Positions 32,455 through 41,722 of a DNA stretch of 64,000 nucleotides are shown piece after piece. This stretch comes from Alphaproteobacteria bacterium. Lineage in GTDB: Bacteria > Pseudomonadota > Alphaproteobacteria > Micropepsales > Micropepsaceae. The notes below the pieces were generated by a model. It was given only the letters and a program-made list of their open reading frames with translations, was not told the origin of the DNA and did not search any database. The position numbers were made by a program, and so were the translations under genes. The number at the start of each line of letters is the position of its first letter. The first letter of the stretch is position 1. The stretch is taken from positions 542,073 to 606,072 of the forward strand of contig JADHVO010000002.1 of the NCBI GenBank assembly GCA_016783965.1, given 5' to 3'.

Positions 32455-33234
32455 ATGTCTCTCGTCATCGAGAAAGTCGAAAAGCGTTTCACGGACTTCG
32501 CCGCGCTAAAGGGCGTGAGCCTCGAAGCGCCCGACGGCGCGTTCCTCGCCCTGCTCGGTCCGTCGGGCTCCGGCAAGACCACGCTGCTGCGCATCCTTGG
32601 CGGACTGGAGAATGCCGACCTCGGCCACGTCTCCTTCGCCGGCCTCGACTGGCTCACCATTCCCGCGCGTGAGCGTCGCGCCGGCTTCGTGTTCCAGCAA
32701 TACGCGCTGTTCCGCCACATGACGGTGGCGAAGAACATCGCCTTCGGCCTGGAGGTGCGCCCCGCGCGCCAGCGCCCCGCCCGTGCCGAGATCAAGCGCC
32801 GGGTGGAAGAACTGCTCTCGCTCGTCCAGCTCGAAGGCTTGGGGGGCCGCTATCCGAGCCAGCTCTCCGGCGGTCAGCGCCAGCGCGTCGCGCTTGCCCG
32901 CGCGCTCGCGATCGAGCCGCGCATGCTCCTGCTCGACGAGCCGTTCGGCGCGCTCGACGCCAAGGTGCGCAAGGAGCTGCGCGGCTGGCTGAAAGGACTG
33001 CACACGCGCCTCGGCCTCACCACCGTGTTCGTGACCCACGACCAGGAGGAGGCGCTGGAGCTCGGCGACCTCGTCGCGGTGATGAACGAAGGCCGGATCG
33101 AGCAGATCGGACCGCCAGGCGTCCTCATCAACGCGCCCGCCACGCCCTTCGTCGCCGACTTCCTCGAAGACGCCCTGGCGCGCAGCCCCGACACCAACCT
33201 GCGCTCATTGGTCCGTGCACGGACTATTAAGTAG
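32455..33234 (+). CDS. cysA: Sulfate/thiosulfate ABC transporter ATP-binding protein CysA
   Basis: [61 protein letters not shown]. Confidence 0.95.
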   Translation: MSLVIEKVEKRFTDFAALKGVSLEAPDGAFLALLGPSGSGKTTLLRILGGLENADLGHVSFAGLDWLTIPARERRAGFVFQQYALFRHMTVAKNIAFGLEVRPARQRPARAEIKRRVEELLSLVQLEGLGGRYPSQLSGGQRQRVALARALAIEPRMLLLDEPFGALDAKVRKELRGWLKGLHTRLGLTTVFVTHDQEEALELGDLVAVMNEGRIEQIGPPGVLINAPATPFVADFLEDALARSPDTNLRSLVRARTIK

Positions 33235-33263
33235 CCGCCAAGTCCGCCGCCGCACCAGCTCGC

Positions 33264-33284
33264 GCGGGAACCCAGGGTTCCCGC
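33264..33284. terminator. Perfect 10-bp-stem palindrome downstream of cysA
   Basis: GCGGGAACCC-A-GGGTTCCCGC; no clear T-run, so terminator versus operator not resolved. Confidence 0.4.
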
Positions 33285-33380
33285 AGTCCCCCATTGGCAC
33301 CAACTCGCGTCCCGGCCGTTTCCCGAAGCGGGGTTTTATGGCTGCGCGATCGCGTGGCTGATCGTGAAAAAGGAGTCATC

Positions 33381-33914
33381 ATGAAACTTCGCATCACCCT
33401 GTCCGCAGCGGTTCTGTCCAGCGCCGTGGCTGTTGCTCCGGCATGCGCCGGCGTCCTCGGTGGCGGCGGACCTGGCGGCGGTCTCGGCGGAGGCCTGAGC
33501 GGCGGCGTCAACGCCGGCGGCATCGGCGGAAACCTGGGGGCGAGCACGTCCACGCAGGGCAGCGTCGGCAGCCACGTCGGCACAAGCGGCGCGTCGGCGA
33601 ACACCAATGCGACGACACCGGCCGGCAACGCATCGTCCAGCACCAGCGCCGGCAGCGATGCCGTCGACAATGCGACCGGCACCGTGCGCAACACCGCCAA
33701 CACCGCGGCCGGCGCGGCCACGGGCGCGGCGTCCACCGCGGAAGGCGCCGCGGCGAACGCCTCAGGCGATGCCTCGGTCAACGGCAATGTCGGTGGAGAC
33801 GCGAACGCGAGCACCCCCGACAGCGACTCCGCGCACAACGGCGACAACAAGCCGGCGGCGTCATCGGCGCACGGGCCCGACAAGAACCCGCAAGGCCATA
33901 CCCAGAGCTACTGA
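33381..33914 (+). CDS. Low-complexity secreted Gly/Ala/Ser/Asn-rich protein
   Basis: MKLRITLSAAVLSSAVAVAPACA signal, then GGGGPGGGLGGGLSGG and Ala/Asn/Ser/Thr-rich repeats; SD-like aaaggag upstream; start trimmed from 33294. Confidence 0.65.
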   Translation: MKLRITLSAAVLSSAVAVAPACAGVLGGGGPGGGLGGGLSGGVNAGGIGGNLGASTSTQGSVGSHVGTSGASANTNATTPAGNASSSTSAGSDAVDNATGTVRNTANTAAGAATGAASTAEGAAANASGDASVNGNVGGDANASTPDSDSAHNGDNKPAASSAHGPDKNPQGHTQSY

Positions 33915-33922
33915 AAAAGCCG

Positions 33923-33955
33923 GAAACGGCCGGTGCCTCCGCGCCGGCCGTTTCT
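33923..33955. terminator. Bidirectional terminator-like hairpin between convergent genes
   Basis: GAAACGGCCGG-tgcctccgcg-CCGGCCGTTTC followed by TTATT, between the 33914 stop and the PPK2 end. Confidence 0.65.
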
Positions 33956-34731
33956 TATTGCGCGAGCCTCCCGTGCGCCTCTGCGCTCCACGGGAAGACG
34001 ACTTCGCCGTCGTGCCGCAGCAGCTTCCGGTCCTTGTGCGGATAGTCGAAGCCGGTCAGCAGGTCGCGCAGGAATTCCAGCCGCGCGATCTTCTTGTGAT
34101 CGCTGCGCACGATGTGCCAGGGCGCGGCCGGGTGGCTGGTGCGCTTCAGCATCCGGTCGCGCGCTTTCGAGTATTGCTTCCACTTCTTGGTGGCGACGGC
34201 ATCGATCGGCGAGATCTTCCACTGCTTGAGCGGACTCTCGTCACGATCCCTCAGCCGCTTCTTCTGCTCGCCCCGCGTGATGTCGAGGTAGTACTTGCGC
34301 AGGTGGATACCGTCGCGGACCAGCATCGCCTCGAACGGCACCACGTCGCCCAGGAACGTCTCGACCTGCGTTTCGGTCGCGAAGCCCATGACGCTCTCGA
34401 CACCGGCGCGGTTGTACCAGGAGCGGTTGAAGATCACGAACTCGTCGGCGCTCGGCAGGTGCGGCACGAAACGCTGGAAGTACCACTGCGTCTCCTCCCT
34501 GTTGGACGGCTTGCTCGGCGCGTGCACGCGCGTTTCGCGCGGGCTCATGTGCGCGGTCAGCCGCTTGATCGTGCCGTCCTTCCCCGCCCCGTCGCGCCCC
34601 TCGAGGATCACCAGCACGCGCGCACTGGCCTTGAGCAGGTGCCGTTGCAGCTTCACCAGCTCGACCTGGAGCGCATAGAGCTGGTCCTGGTAGTTGTCGA
34701 TATCGACAAGCTTCGTCCTCTTCCGAGCCAT
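33955..34731 (-). CDS. ppk2: Polyphosphate kinase 2 family protein
   Basis: VLVILEGRDGAGKDGTIKRLTAHMSPRETRV..FNRSWYNRAGVESVMGF; start at MARKRTKL. Confidence 0.93.
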   Translation of the reverse strand: MARKRTKLVDIDNYQDQLYALQVELVKLQRHLLKASARVLVILEGRDGAGKDGTIKRLTAHMSPRETRVHAPSKPSNREETQWYFQRFVPHLPSADEFVIFNRSWYNRAGVESVMGFATETQVETFLGDVVPFEAMLVRDGIHLRKYYLDITRGEQKKRLRDRDESPLKQWKISPIDAVATKKWKQYSKARDRMLKRTSHPAAPWHIVRSDHKKIARLEFLRDLLTGFDYPHKDRKLLRHDGEVVFPWSAEAHGRLAQ

Positions 34732-34794
34732 GGTCTCTCCAGTCGGTCGCCGCCGGACACTATCCGACGGACCGGAATGGGAGTGCAAACAGGC

Positions 34795-35529
34795 TCAGCG
34801 CTTGGCGCCGAAGATCCCGAAGCGGCGGCGCGACGCCGCCTCGGCCGGCGGCGGCGCGGGCCGCGCGCGGGGCTCTTCCAGGATGTCGGCCGTCGACAGC
34901 TCCACCAGCACCGGATCGGCCGCATGCGCCGCCGGAGCCTTCGCCGGCTCGGTTGCGGGCACATACTTCACCAGTTCGCCCTCGATATGCGCCCCGCGCT
35001 CCAGCGCGATCCCGCCATAGCAGATCTTGCCCTTCACCACGCCGCTGGCGCGCACGTTCAGCGTTCCGGTGACCGTCAAATTGCCCTCGGCGGTGCCTTC
35101 AATCTCCGCCTCTTCCACCAGGCAGGCGCCGTTGAACACACCTTCGCGCGAAACGATCAGCCGCCGTGACCGCGCCGTGCCCTCGAAGCTGCCCGACAGA
35201 ACCAGGTCGCTGCAAACTTCCAGCTCGCCCTTGAACCGCACACCGGCGCCGGCGAAGAACCGATCGCGCAAGGCGTCCTGTCCGGCCGGCGCAGGCGTCT
35301 CGCTCGCCGCCGCGGGCGGTTCGGCTGCCGGCGCAGGCGGTGACGCAGCTGGCACTGGCGCCGCAGGTGCCGGTGGCGCAGCGGGAGGCTCGGCAACCAC
35401 CGGTGCGGGCGTCTCCACCACCGCCGCTGGCGCAGGGGCCGGCGTCGACTCCGGTACTTCCACCGGCAGCGAATCGCCTACCGGCGCGCTCCACTCCGGC
35501 GCAGCATCCCGTGTCTGCGTTTCGCTCAT
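34795..35529 (-). CDS. Bactofilin family polymer-forming protein with long Pro/Ala-rich N-terminus
   Basis: FKGELEVCSDLVLSGSFEGTARSRRLIVSREGVFNGACLVEEAEIEGTAEGNLTVTGTLNVRASGVVKGKI. Confidence 0.85.
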   Translation of the reverse strand: MSETQTRDAAPEWSAPVGDSLPVEVPESTPAPAPAAVVETPAPVVAEPPAAPPAPAAPVPAASPPAPAAEPPAAASETPAPAGQDALRDRFFAGAGVRFKGELEVCSDLVLSGSFEGTARSRRLIVSREGVFNGACLVEEAEIEGTAEGNLTVTGTLNVRASGVVKGKICYGGIALERGAHIEGELVKYVPATEPAKAPAAHAADPVLVELSTADILEEPRARPAPPPAEAASRRRFGIFGAKR

Positions 35530-35738
35530 CGCACCCCACCCCTTCCGGCGCCGCCCCCGGCAACGATCCGGCTGTGCAACTCCGATGGTGGCAGCCGGGC
35601 ACGCGCGATTGTGCTAGTCATGCGCCACCAGACGAGAGAACGCCGTCCGGACGTCCGGGCGAATGCATTGCACATTCGCCCCGACAGGGCGGCAGCATTC
35701 CGTCAATATTTGAAGATACAAAGACAGGACCCGACGCC

Positions 35739-37559
35739 ATGCCCATCTACCGCGCCCCCGTCGACGATTTCCGCTTCGTCCTGAACGAGCTCCTGGAACT
35801 CGACAAGCAGCGCGACCTTCCGGGTTACGCCGACGTCACGCCCGACCTGGTGGAGGACATCCTCACCAATGCGGCCAAATTCTGCGAAGAGGTGCTCCAG
35901 CCGATCAACCAGTCCGGCGACGAGGAAGGCGCACATTTCGAGAACGGAGTCGTGCGCACGCCCAAGGGCTTCAAGGAAGCCTATAAGCAGTACTCAGAAG
36001 CCGGCTGGGGCGGCCTCGGCGCGCCGACCGAGCTCGGCGGCGCCGGCATGCCCAGCCTCGTCACCATGGCCGTCGCCGAGATGGCGATGAGCGCCAACCA
36101 GTCCTTCGCGATGTATCCCGGCCTGACCAGCGCCGCCTATTCCGCGCTGGCCGCCACGGGAGAGCCGTGGATGAAGGAGCACATAGCCACCAAGATGATC
36201 AGCGGCGAATGGTGCGGCACCATGTGCCTGACCGAGCCCGGCTGCGGCACCGACCTGCGCCTGATGAAGACCAAGGCGGTCGAGCAGCCCGACGGCACCT
36301 ACAAGATGACCGGCACCAAGATATTCATCTCGGGCGGCGACCACGACCTGACCGACAACATCATCCACATGGTGATCGCCAAAATCCCGGACGAGAACGG
36401 CCAGATCCACGACGACCTCTCCACCGTGAACTTCTTCATGGTGCCGAAATTCCTCGTCAGCGAGGACGGCAAGATGGGCGCACGCAATGGCGTCTCCACC
36501 GGCGGCATCGAAAAGAAGATGGGCATCAAGGCCCAGGCAACTTGCATCCTGAATTTCGACGAAGCGAAGGCCTGGCGCCTCGGCCCCAAGCCCGCGCCCG
36601 CCAAGCCCGGCGAGAAGCGCAGCGCCTCGGCCGGCATGGCCGGCATGTTCGGCATGATGAACGGCGCGCGCCTGGGCGTCGGCATCCAGGGCATCGCGAT
36701 CGGAGAGGTCGCCTACCAGAACGGCTACGCCTATGTGCATGAGCGCCGCGTCGGCCACGCGCTGACCGGCCCGAAGGAGCCCGACAAGTCCGCCGACCTC
36801 GAGATCGTGCATCCCGACGTGAAGCGCCTTCTCCTGCAATCCCGTGCCTTCGTCGAAGGCGCCCGGGCGCTCGCGATGTGGACCACGCTCAACATGGCGA
36901 TCGCGCGCTCCAAGCGCCCGGACGCGGAAGCCGCCGGCTATCTCTCCGACCTGATGACGCCCGTCCTCAAAGCGTTCTGCACCGACATGGGCTTCGAGGC
37001 CGCGAACGCCGGCATGCAGGTCTATGGCGGCCACGGCTACATCCGCGACAACGGAGTCGAGCAGTTCGTGCGCGACGGCCGCATCAACCAGGTGTACGAG
37101 GGCGCCAACGGGGTCCAGGCGATGGACCTCGTCGGCCGCAAGCTCGGCCGCCGCGGAGGCGCCGCACCGCTCGCCCTGTTCGGAGAAATCAACGCCTTCC
37201 TCGAAGTCAACGCCAGCGACGCCGCGATGGCGCCTTATACGAAGGGCGTGAAGCGCGGCCTCGACGCCCTGCAAGCCGCCACCTTCTGGCTCGCCAGCAA
37301 CGGCCTCGCCAACCCCAACAACGCCGGCGCCGGCGCGTCCGACTATCTCCGCCTGATGGGCATTACCGTCGTCGGCTGGATGTGGGCCAGGATGGCGAAG
37401 GTCGCGCTAACGAAGCTGGCCACGAACCCCAGCAACGCGCAGTTCTACAAGGACAAGCTGATGTGCGCGAAGTTCTGGATGGAACGCCTCATCCCGGAAT
37501 GCCCCATGCTGCTGGAACGCATCCAAGCAGGGTCAGAGACGGTGATGGAGTTTGAGTGA
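35739..37559 (+). CDS. Acyl-CoA dehydrogenase
   Basis: MPIYRAPVDDFRFVLNELLEL..CLTEPGCGTDLRLMKTKA..QVYGGHGYIRDNGVEQFVRDGRINQVYEGANGVQAMDLVGRKL; start trimmed from 35340. Confidence 0.95.
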   Translation: MPIYRAPVDDFRFVLNELLELDKQRDLPGYADVTPDLVEDILTNAAKFCEEVLQPINQSGDEEGAHFENGVVRTPKGFKEAYKQYSEAGWGGLGAPTELGGAGMPSLVTMAVAEMAMSANQSFAMYPGLTSAAYSALAATGEPWMKEHIATKMISGEWCGTMCLTEPGCGTDLRLMKTKAVEQPDGTYKMTGTKIFISGGDHDLTDNIIHMVIAKIPDENGQIHDDLSTVNFFMVPKFLVSEDGKMGARNGVSTGGIEKKMGIKAQATCILNFDEAKAWRLGPKPAPAKPGEKRSASAGMAGMFGMMNGARLGVGIQGIAIGEVAYQNGYAYVHERRVGHALTGPKEPDKSADLEIVHPDVKRLLLQSRAFVEGARALAMWTTLNMAIARSKRPDAEAAGYLSDLMTPVLKAFCTDMGFEAANAGMQVYGGHGYIRDNGVEQFVRDGRINQVYEGANGVQAMDLVGRKLGRRGGAAPLALFGEINAFLEVNASDAAMAPYTKGVKRGLDALQAATFWLASNGLANPNNAGAGASDYLRLMGITVVGWMWARMAKVALTKLATNPSNAQFYKDKLMCAKFWMERLIPECPMLLERIQAGSETVMEFE

Positions 37560-37977
37560 GCGAGTGTCCGCCCTCGCTGGTTTCGTTGGGCTTTGGGCCC
37601 TTCTCCTATTCATTCCAACTGCTGCTTCGAGCCGCAGCAGTTGGACCCCACTGCCAAATAGTGCCGGTAACTACATCGATCTGCACAGCGTGCGGCGGGA
37701 AAGCTTTCCGTCACCGAACCATCTGACGCCTCAAATCTACTATGTCGTGCATATGAGGACCGATGCTCAAAAGGTCTTCTTTACAACCGACACTATCTTC
37801 GACTGCGAAGGCAATTACGCGACGATGGTGCAAACCATTCCGGCCGGATTCACAGGTTTCGCCTCGTTCGATCAGACCGAACTGTTTCATAGGCGCGGTC
37901 CTCGCTTCACTCCGGTGGCGTTAGGCCCTGACAATATGATGGTTGACGCCCAAACGCTTGTCTGCCCCAAGCATTAG
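37552..37977 (+). CDS. Hypothetical secreted protein (surface-adhesin E-like domain)
   Basis: Signal-like N-terminus; SSWTPLPNSAGNYIDLHSVRR..DAQKVFFTTDTIFDCEGNYATM; TTG start overlapping the upstream stop, start uncertain. Confidence 0.55.
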   Translation: MSERVSALAGFVGLWALLLFIPTAASSRSSWTPLPNSAGNYIDLHSVRRESFPSPNHLTPQIYYVVHMRTDAQKVFFTTDTIFDCEGNYATMVQTIPAGFTGFASFDQTELFHRRGPRFTPVALGPDNMMVDAQTLVCPKH

Positions 37978-38008
37978 ATCAATACGCTCGATCACCCACA
38001 TAGAGAAC

Positions 38009-38109
38009 TGTCATGGCCCACAACAGCGGGCCATCCAGGTGCCGTCCTGATTGACGCTGCGAGGTCCATGGCGCATGAACTGGATGGCCCGCTGTCGCAG
38101 GCCATGACA
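38009..38109. repeat. ~100-bp palindromic element, copy A
   Basis: TGTCATGGCCCACAACAGCGGGCCATCCAG ... CTGGATGGCCCGCTGTCGCAGGCCATGACA; 27 of 30 terminal bases pair. Confidence 0.85.
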
Positions 38110-38200
38110 ACGATGGTGCGAGCCGAGCACCCTGCCGGTTGCGGTCTGCGCTGTGATCGTCACGCCGCCCGCGTGTCGCCCTGCGTGCTAGTCTTGTCCG

Positions 38201-38449
38201 ATGACAAACATCGGGTATGTCCTCGCCAACCTCGCTTTCTTCGCGGTTCTGGCGATCATCTACTTCATCCCGGCCTTCATCGCAGCGCGCCGTCGCATTC
38301 GGAGCGCAACGGCGTTGCTCGCAGTGAACGTCTTCGCCGGCTGGACGATAGCAGGATGGTTCGCGGTGCTCTTCTGGGCGCTGCTTGGCGAAAGGGAGAA
38401 TGACAACTGGACACCGCCGCGCAGGGACCGGCCGTCCGAAACCCGCTAA
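38201..38449 (+). CDS. Superinfection immunity protein-like small membrane protein
   Basis: LAIIYFIPAFIAARRRIRSATALLAVNVFAGWTIAGWFAVLFWALLGE matches the Imm_superinfect pattern (YFLPTIIA..R....A...LN...GWT..GW..ALVWA). Confidence 0.8.
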   Translation: MTNIGYVLANLAFFAVLAIIYFIPAFIAARRRIRSATALLAVNVFAGWTIAGWFAVLFWALLGERENDNWTPPRRDRPSETR

Positions 38450-38459
38450 CCTCGGCTCC

Positions 38460-39167
38460 ATGTCGAATCCCTGGCAACGCCCACCCCGCCCGCACTTCGC
38501 GCGCGTCTACGTCTGGCTCGGCGTGCTCCTCGCGCTCTCGGCGCTGGTGTGGGCGTTGTTTCATTTCTTTCCGGAGGTCAGCCCTTCCGACTACGACACC
38601 GCCTGGGCGATCCAGTGGGTGGGGATCGCGGCGCTGCTCTCGGCCAGCCTGATCTTCTCGCGCCGCGTCGGCTGGAACGAGGCGCTGCGCAACATCGCGA
38701 TCTGGCTTGCGGTCGCTGGCGTGCTCGCGATCGGCTTCACCTTCCGCGGCACGTTCGAGAACGCCTTCGCGCCCGCCGAGCCGCACGACGCCGGCAACGG
38801 CACCGTCACGCTGAGCGAGACCGAGGCCGGCGACTACCAGGCGACCGGCACCGTCAACGGCGTGCGCGTGCTGTTCGCGGTCGACACCGGCGCCAGCGAC
38901 ATCGTGCTGTCGCCCGCCGACGCGCGCCGCGCCGGCATCGCCGTCGATGCGCTGACCTACGACAAGGAGACGACCACCGCCAACGGCCTCGGTCACGGTG
39001 CGTCGGTCACGCTGGGGTCGCTGACGCTCGGCCCGATCCGCCTCGCCGATGTCCGCGCGACGGTGAACCAGTCCGGCATGGACCGCTCCCTCCTCGGCAT
39101 GACGTTCCTCCGCCGCATGAAGAGCGTGACGTTCACCGACCACACGCTCACCCTGCGCTGGCGCTAG
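38460..39167 (+). CDS. TIGR02281-like clan AA aspartic (retropepsin-like) protease, membrane-anchored
   Basis: Two N-terminal TM segments, then VLFAVDTGASDIVLSPADARRAGI.. and ..SLLGMTFLRRMKSVTFTDHTLTLRW. Confidence 0.88.
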   Translation: MSNPWQRPPRPHFARVYVWLGVLLALSALVWALFHFFPEVSPSDYDTAWAIQWVGIAALLSASLIFSRRVGWNEALRNIAIWLAVAGVLAIGFTFRGTFENAFAPAEPHDAGNGTVTLSETEAGDYQATGTVNGVRVLFAVDTGASDIVLSPADARRAGIAVDALTYDKETTTANGLGHGASVTLGSLTLGPIRLADVRATVNQSGMDRSLLGMTFLRRMKSVTFTDHTLTLRWR

Positions 39168-39175
39168 GCGCCCAA

Positions 39176-39277
39176 TGTCATGGCCCGCAACTGCGGGCCA
39201 CCCAGGTGACGTCCCGCGTATCAGCGGCGAGGTTCGCAGCGCACCAACTGGGTGGCCCGCAGTCGCGGGCCATGACA
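39176..39277. repeat. ~100-bp palindromic element, copy B
   Basis: TGTCATGGCCCGCAACTGCGGGCCACCCAG ... CTGGGTGGCCCGCAGTCGCGGGCCATGACA; 29 of 30 terminal bases pair. Confidence 0.87.
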
Positions 39278-39343
39278 GGTTTGGATTGACCTGCCATCAA
39301 CGCCCCGCCGAAGTAGCGTCGCGGCGCATATAACCGAAGGCCC

Positions 39344-40411
39344 ATGATCCTCTTCATCACCACGCGCGCCCACACGCTCGACATCGCGCGCCGCCTGCGC
39401 CAGTTCGCCAGTCTGGGCGAGGACGTGCGCCACGTCGTGCTGGCGCAAGGCGCCTTCGCCGAATTCCGCGGCCGCGCTCCCATCGGCCAGGCGATGCGGC
39501 GGCTGTGGGGCCTCGCACGCGGCATCTTCCGCCTGCGCCGCGCGCTGGCGGGCCTGAGCGAGCGCGACATCCTCTTTGTCCACGCGCTCGATGCGCTCGC
39601 CGTCACCCGCATCGCACGCCGGCTCGCCGGCAACCGCTCGCGCCTCGCCTGCCAGGTGCTCGACGTCCATTACTACCTGCTCGAACCCGGTCTGCGCGGC
39701 GCCATCCTGCGCGCGATTGAGCGCCGCCTGCTGCGCGGCCTCGACCTGCTCGTCGTCCCGAACGCGGGCAACATGCCCGGCCATTACCGCCCCGTCGCGC
39801 GCTACACCGGCCCCTTCGCCATCGTCCACAACACGCTTCCCACCGGCGAGCGCGGCGCCGTCCCGCCGCCGCTCGCCTATGACGGCGTCTGGACCATCGG
39901 CTGGTTCGGTTCGCTGCGCTGCGAGCGCGCGCTCACGATCCTGTGCGAGACCGCGCGGCGCATGGGGCCGAAGCTCCGCGTCCTGACCGCCGGCCTGCTC
40001 AAATTCCCGCCGGGCCGGTTCGAACGCGCCATCGCCGGCCTCGCCAACGTCACCTATCTCGGCCCGTTCGACGCGCCCGCCGATGTCGCGGCGCTCTACG
40101 CGCAGGCGCACATGAGCTACGCCCTCCATTTCGAGCCGCCGGTCAAGGCGGAATGGGCGCTGCCGGTGCGCATCCTGGAAGGCGGCGCCTATGGCCGTCC
40201 GGCGCTGGCGCGGGCCGACGCCGATTGCGGCGCCTTCGTGCGCGACAACGCCATCGGCTGGACGGTGGGCAACACGGCGGACGATCTCATCGCCCTGCTC
40301 ACGCGCCTGGAAGAACCGGAATACCGCCGCGTCGAGGCGAATGTCCGTGCACGGGAAGACCTGTTCGTCGGCGAACGCGAACTCGCCGCGGCGCTCGCGA
40401 TGCTCCGTTAG
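39344..40411 (+). CDS. Glycosyltransferase (group 1-like)
   Basis: MILFITTRAHTLDIARRLRQFASLG..WTIGWFGSLRCERALTILCETARRM..RILEGGAYGRPALAR. Confidence 0.75.
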   Translation: MILFITTRAHTLDIARRLRQFASLGEDVRHVVLAQGAFAEFRGRAPIGQAMRRLWGLARGIFRLRRALAGLSERDILFVHALDALAVTRIARRLAGNRSRLACQVLDVHYYLLEPGLRGAILRAIERRLLRGLDLLVVPNAGNMPGHYRPVARYTGPFAIVHNTLPTGERGAVPPPLAYDGVWTIGWFGSLRCERALTILCETARRMGPKLRVLTAGLLKFPPGRFERAIAGLANVTYLGPFDAPADVAALYAQAHMSYALHFEPPVKAEWALPVRILEGGAYGRPALARADADCGAFVRDNAIGWTVGNTADDLIALLTRLEEPEYRRVEANVRAREDLFVGERELAAALAMLR

Positions 40412-41235
40412 CGGCGGTGCGCGTCCAGCGCCGCCAGCACCGGCACGACATGCGCGCGATAGAGCAGCGCCTCGCGATAGAAGCCCTGCCGCACGCGTTC
40501 GCGCCCGACGGTCTCGTAATGCGGCGGTTCCGTCACCGGCTCCGAAGCCAGGCTCAAACATTCCGTGCGGAACTGGTCTGCGCCCGTGCTGAGCGCCCGT
40601 GCCACCTCGTCGCCCAAGGCGCGATAGGCGCACGCCGCCGCCAGCTTGGCCTCGAACAGCGCGCCGGACAGCTCCAGGTGCACGCACGCATCGTCATGCG
40701 GCGCCTTTACCGCGAGATCCCAGTCCGTCAGCCGCACCGAATAGTTCAACACGTCACGCCCCAGCCGATCCGCCGTCATCGCCGCGGCGCGGTCGATCAG
40801 CGCGCGGCAGATGTCGTGGGCAGGGTTGAAGCCTTCGCGCGCATCGCCCACGACCAGGTCGATCCCGTTCGCCGCCAGCGACTCCACCAGCGTATCGAGC
40901 AGGCCGCAGAACAGCGCCGTGTCGCCGTCCATCATGGCGCGATAGATCGCGGCGTCGCTCATCGGCGCGAACGGCGCCGCGATGCGCGCCCCCAGTGACG
41001 TCACCAGCTCCGCCGTCACGTCGGCACGCCCCTTCCCCACATGCCCCGAACCGTCGGTCAGCACATGGACCAGCGGCCGCGCCGCCGTCAGCCATCCCAG
41101 CACCGCCAGCTCATGCCCCGGATGCGCCGCGACAAACGCCGCCCGCCGCCCCGGCCATAGCGCCGCGATGTCCGCTGCGGAGCGCAGCGGCGCATACCTC
41201 GGCTCAGAAATGTCTTTCGTCGCCAGCTGTGGCAT
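40408..41235 (-). CDS. PIG-L family deacetylase-like protein (variant AHPGHE motif)
   Basis: AAFVAAHPGHELAVLGWLTAARPLVHVLTDGSG..DLVVGDAREGFNPAHDICR. Confidence 0.65.
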   Translation of the reverse strand: MPQLATKDISEPRYAPLRSAADIAALWPGRRAAFVAAHPGHELAVLGWLTAARPLVHVLTDGSGHVGKGRADVTAELVTSLGARIAAPFAPMSDAAIYRAMMDGDTALFCGLLDTLVESLAANGIDLVVGDAREGFNPAHDICRALIDRAAAMTADRLGRDVLNYSVRLTDWDLAVKAPHDDACVHLELSGALFEAKLAAACAYRALGDEVARALSTGADQFRTECLSLASEPVTEPPHYETVGRERVRQGFYREALLYRAHVVPVLAALDAHRR

Positions 41236-41674
41236 GCCCCCGTTTAGGGCGCGCCCACGCCGCGCGCCAGCGTTTCGTCGCGTGCTTCGCCCGGCTTCCG
41301 CCCAGGCGGGCCTGTGGATGATTTTTTGTCATATACTTTCTTAGAATAGGGCCTTGTAGATCGACATTTGATCCCTATTTGTACCCTTCACCTTGGAGAA
41401 AGCGGATGCCGAAGTAGACAAACAGCGAATGCAAACAGCGACTTAGGCGTGGACTTCTCGCACACGCCGGTGAGGGTTGGGGAGTGAACCGGGCGGCATG
41501 CAATGACCGCAGGGCCTCCCAAAGAACCCGATGGGACCGTGGGGTATGAAGCGTGGTGCCGTGGAAGGCTGGGACTTGAATGACCCGACCGCCGGCGAAA
41601 CACCGCTTGCAACCAGAATGACGACTTTGGGCCCAAACCAATAGGCAGCGGCCGAGGGACTCATTCTTCATCGA

Positions 41675-41715
41675 CCGCCCGGCCCTTGCGCCGGGCTTGG
41701 TCATTTTAAGGGAGG
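41675..41715. terminator. Terminator-like hairpin
   Basis: gaccGCCCGGC-ccttgc-GCCGGGCttggtc followed by atttt. Confidence 0.55.
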
Positions 41716-41722
41716 CCGCAGA

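Noticed and set aside
33607-35169. 520-aa plus-strand ORF
   Set aside because: Overlaps the low-complexity gene off-frame and is antisense to PPK2 and bactofilin
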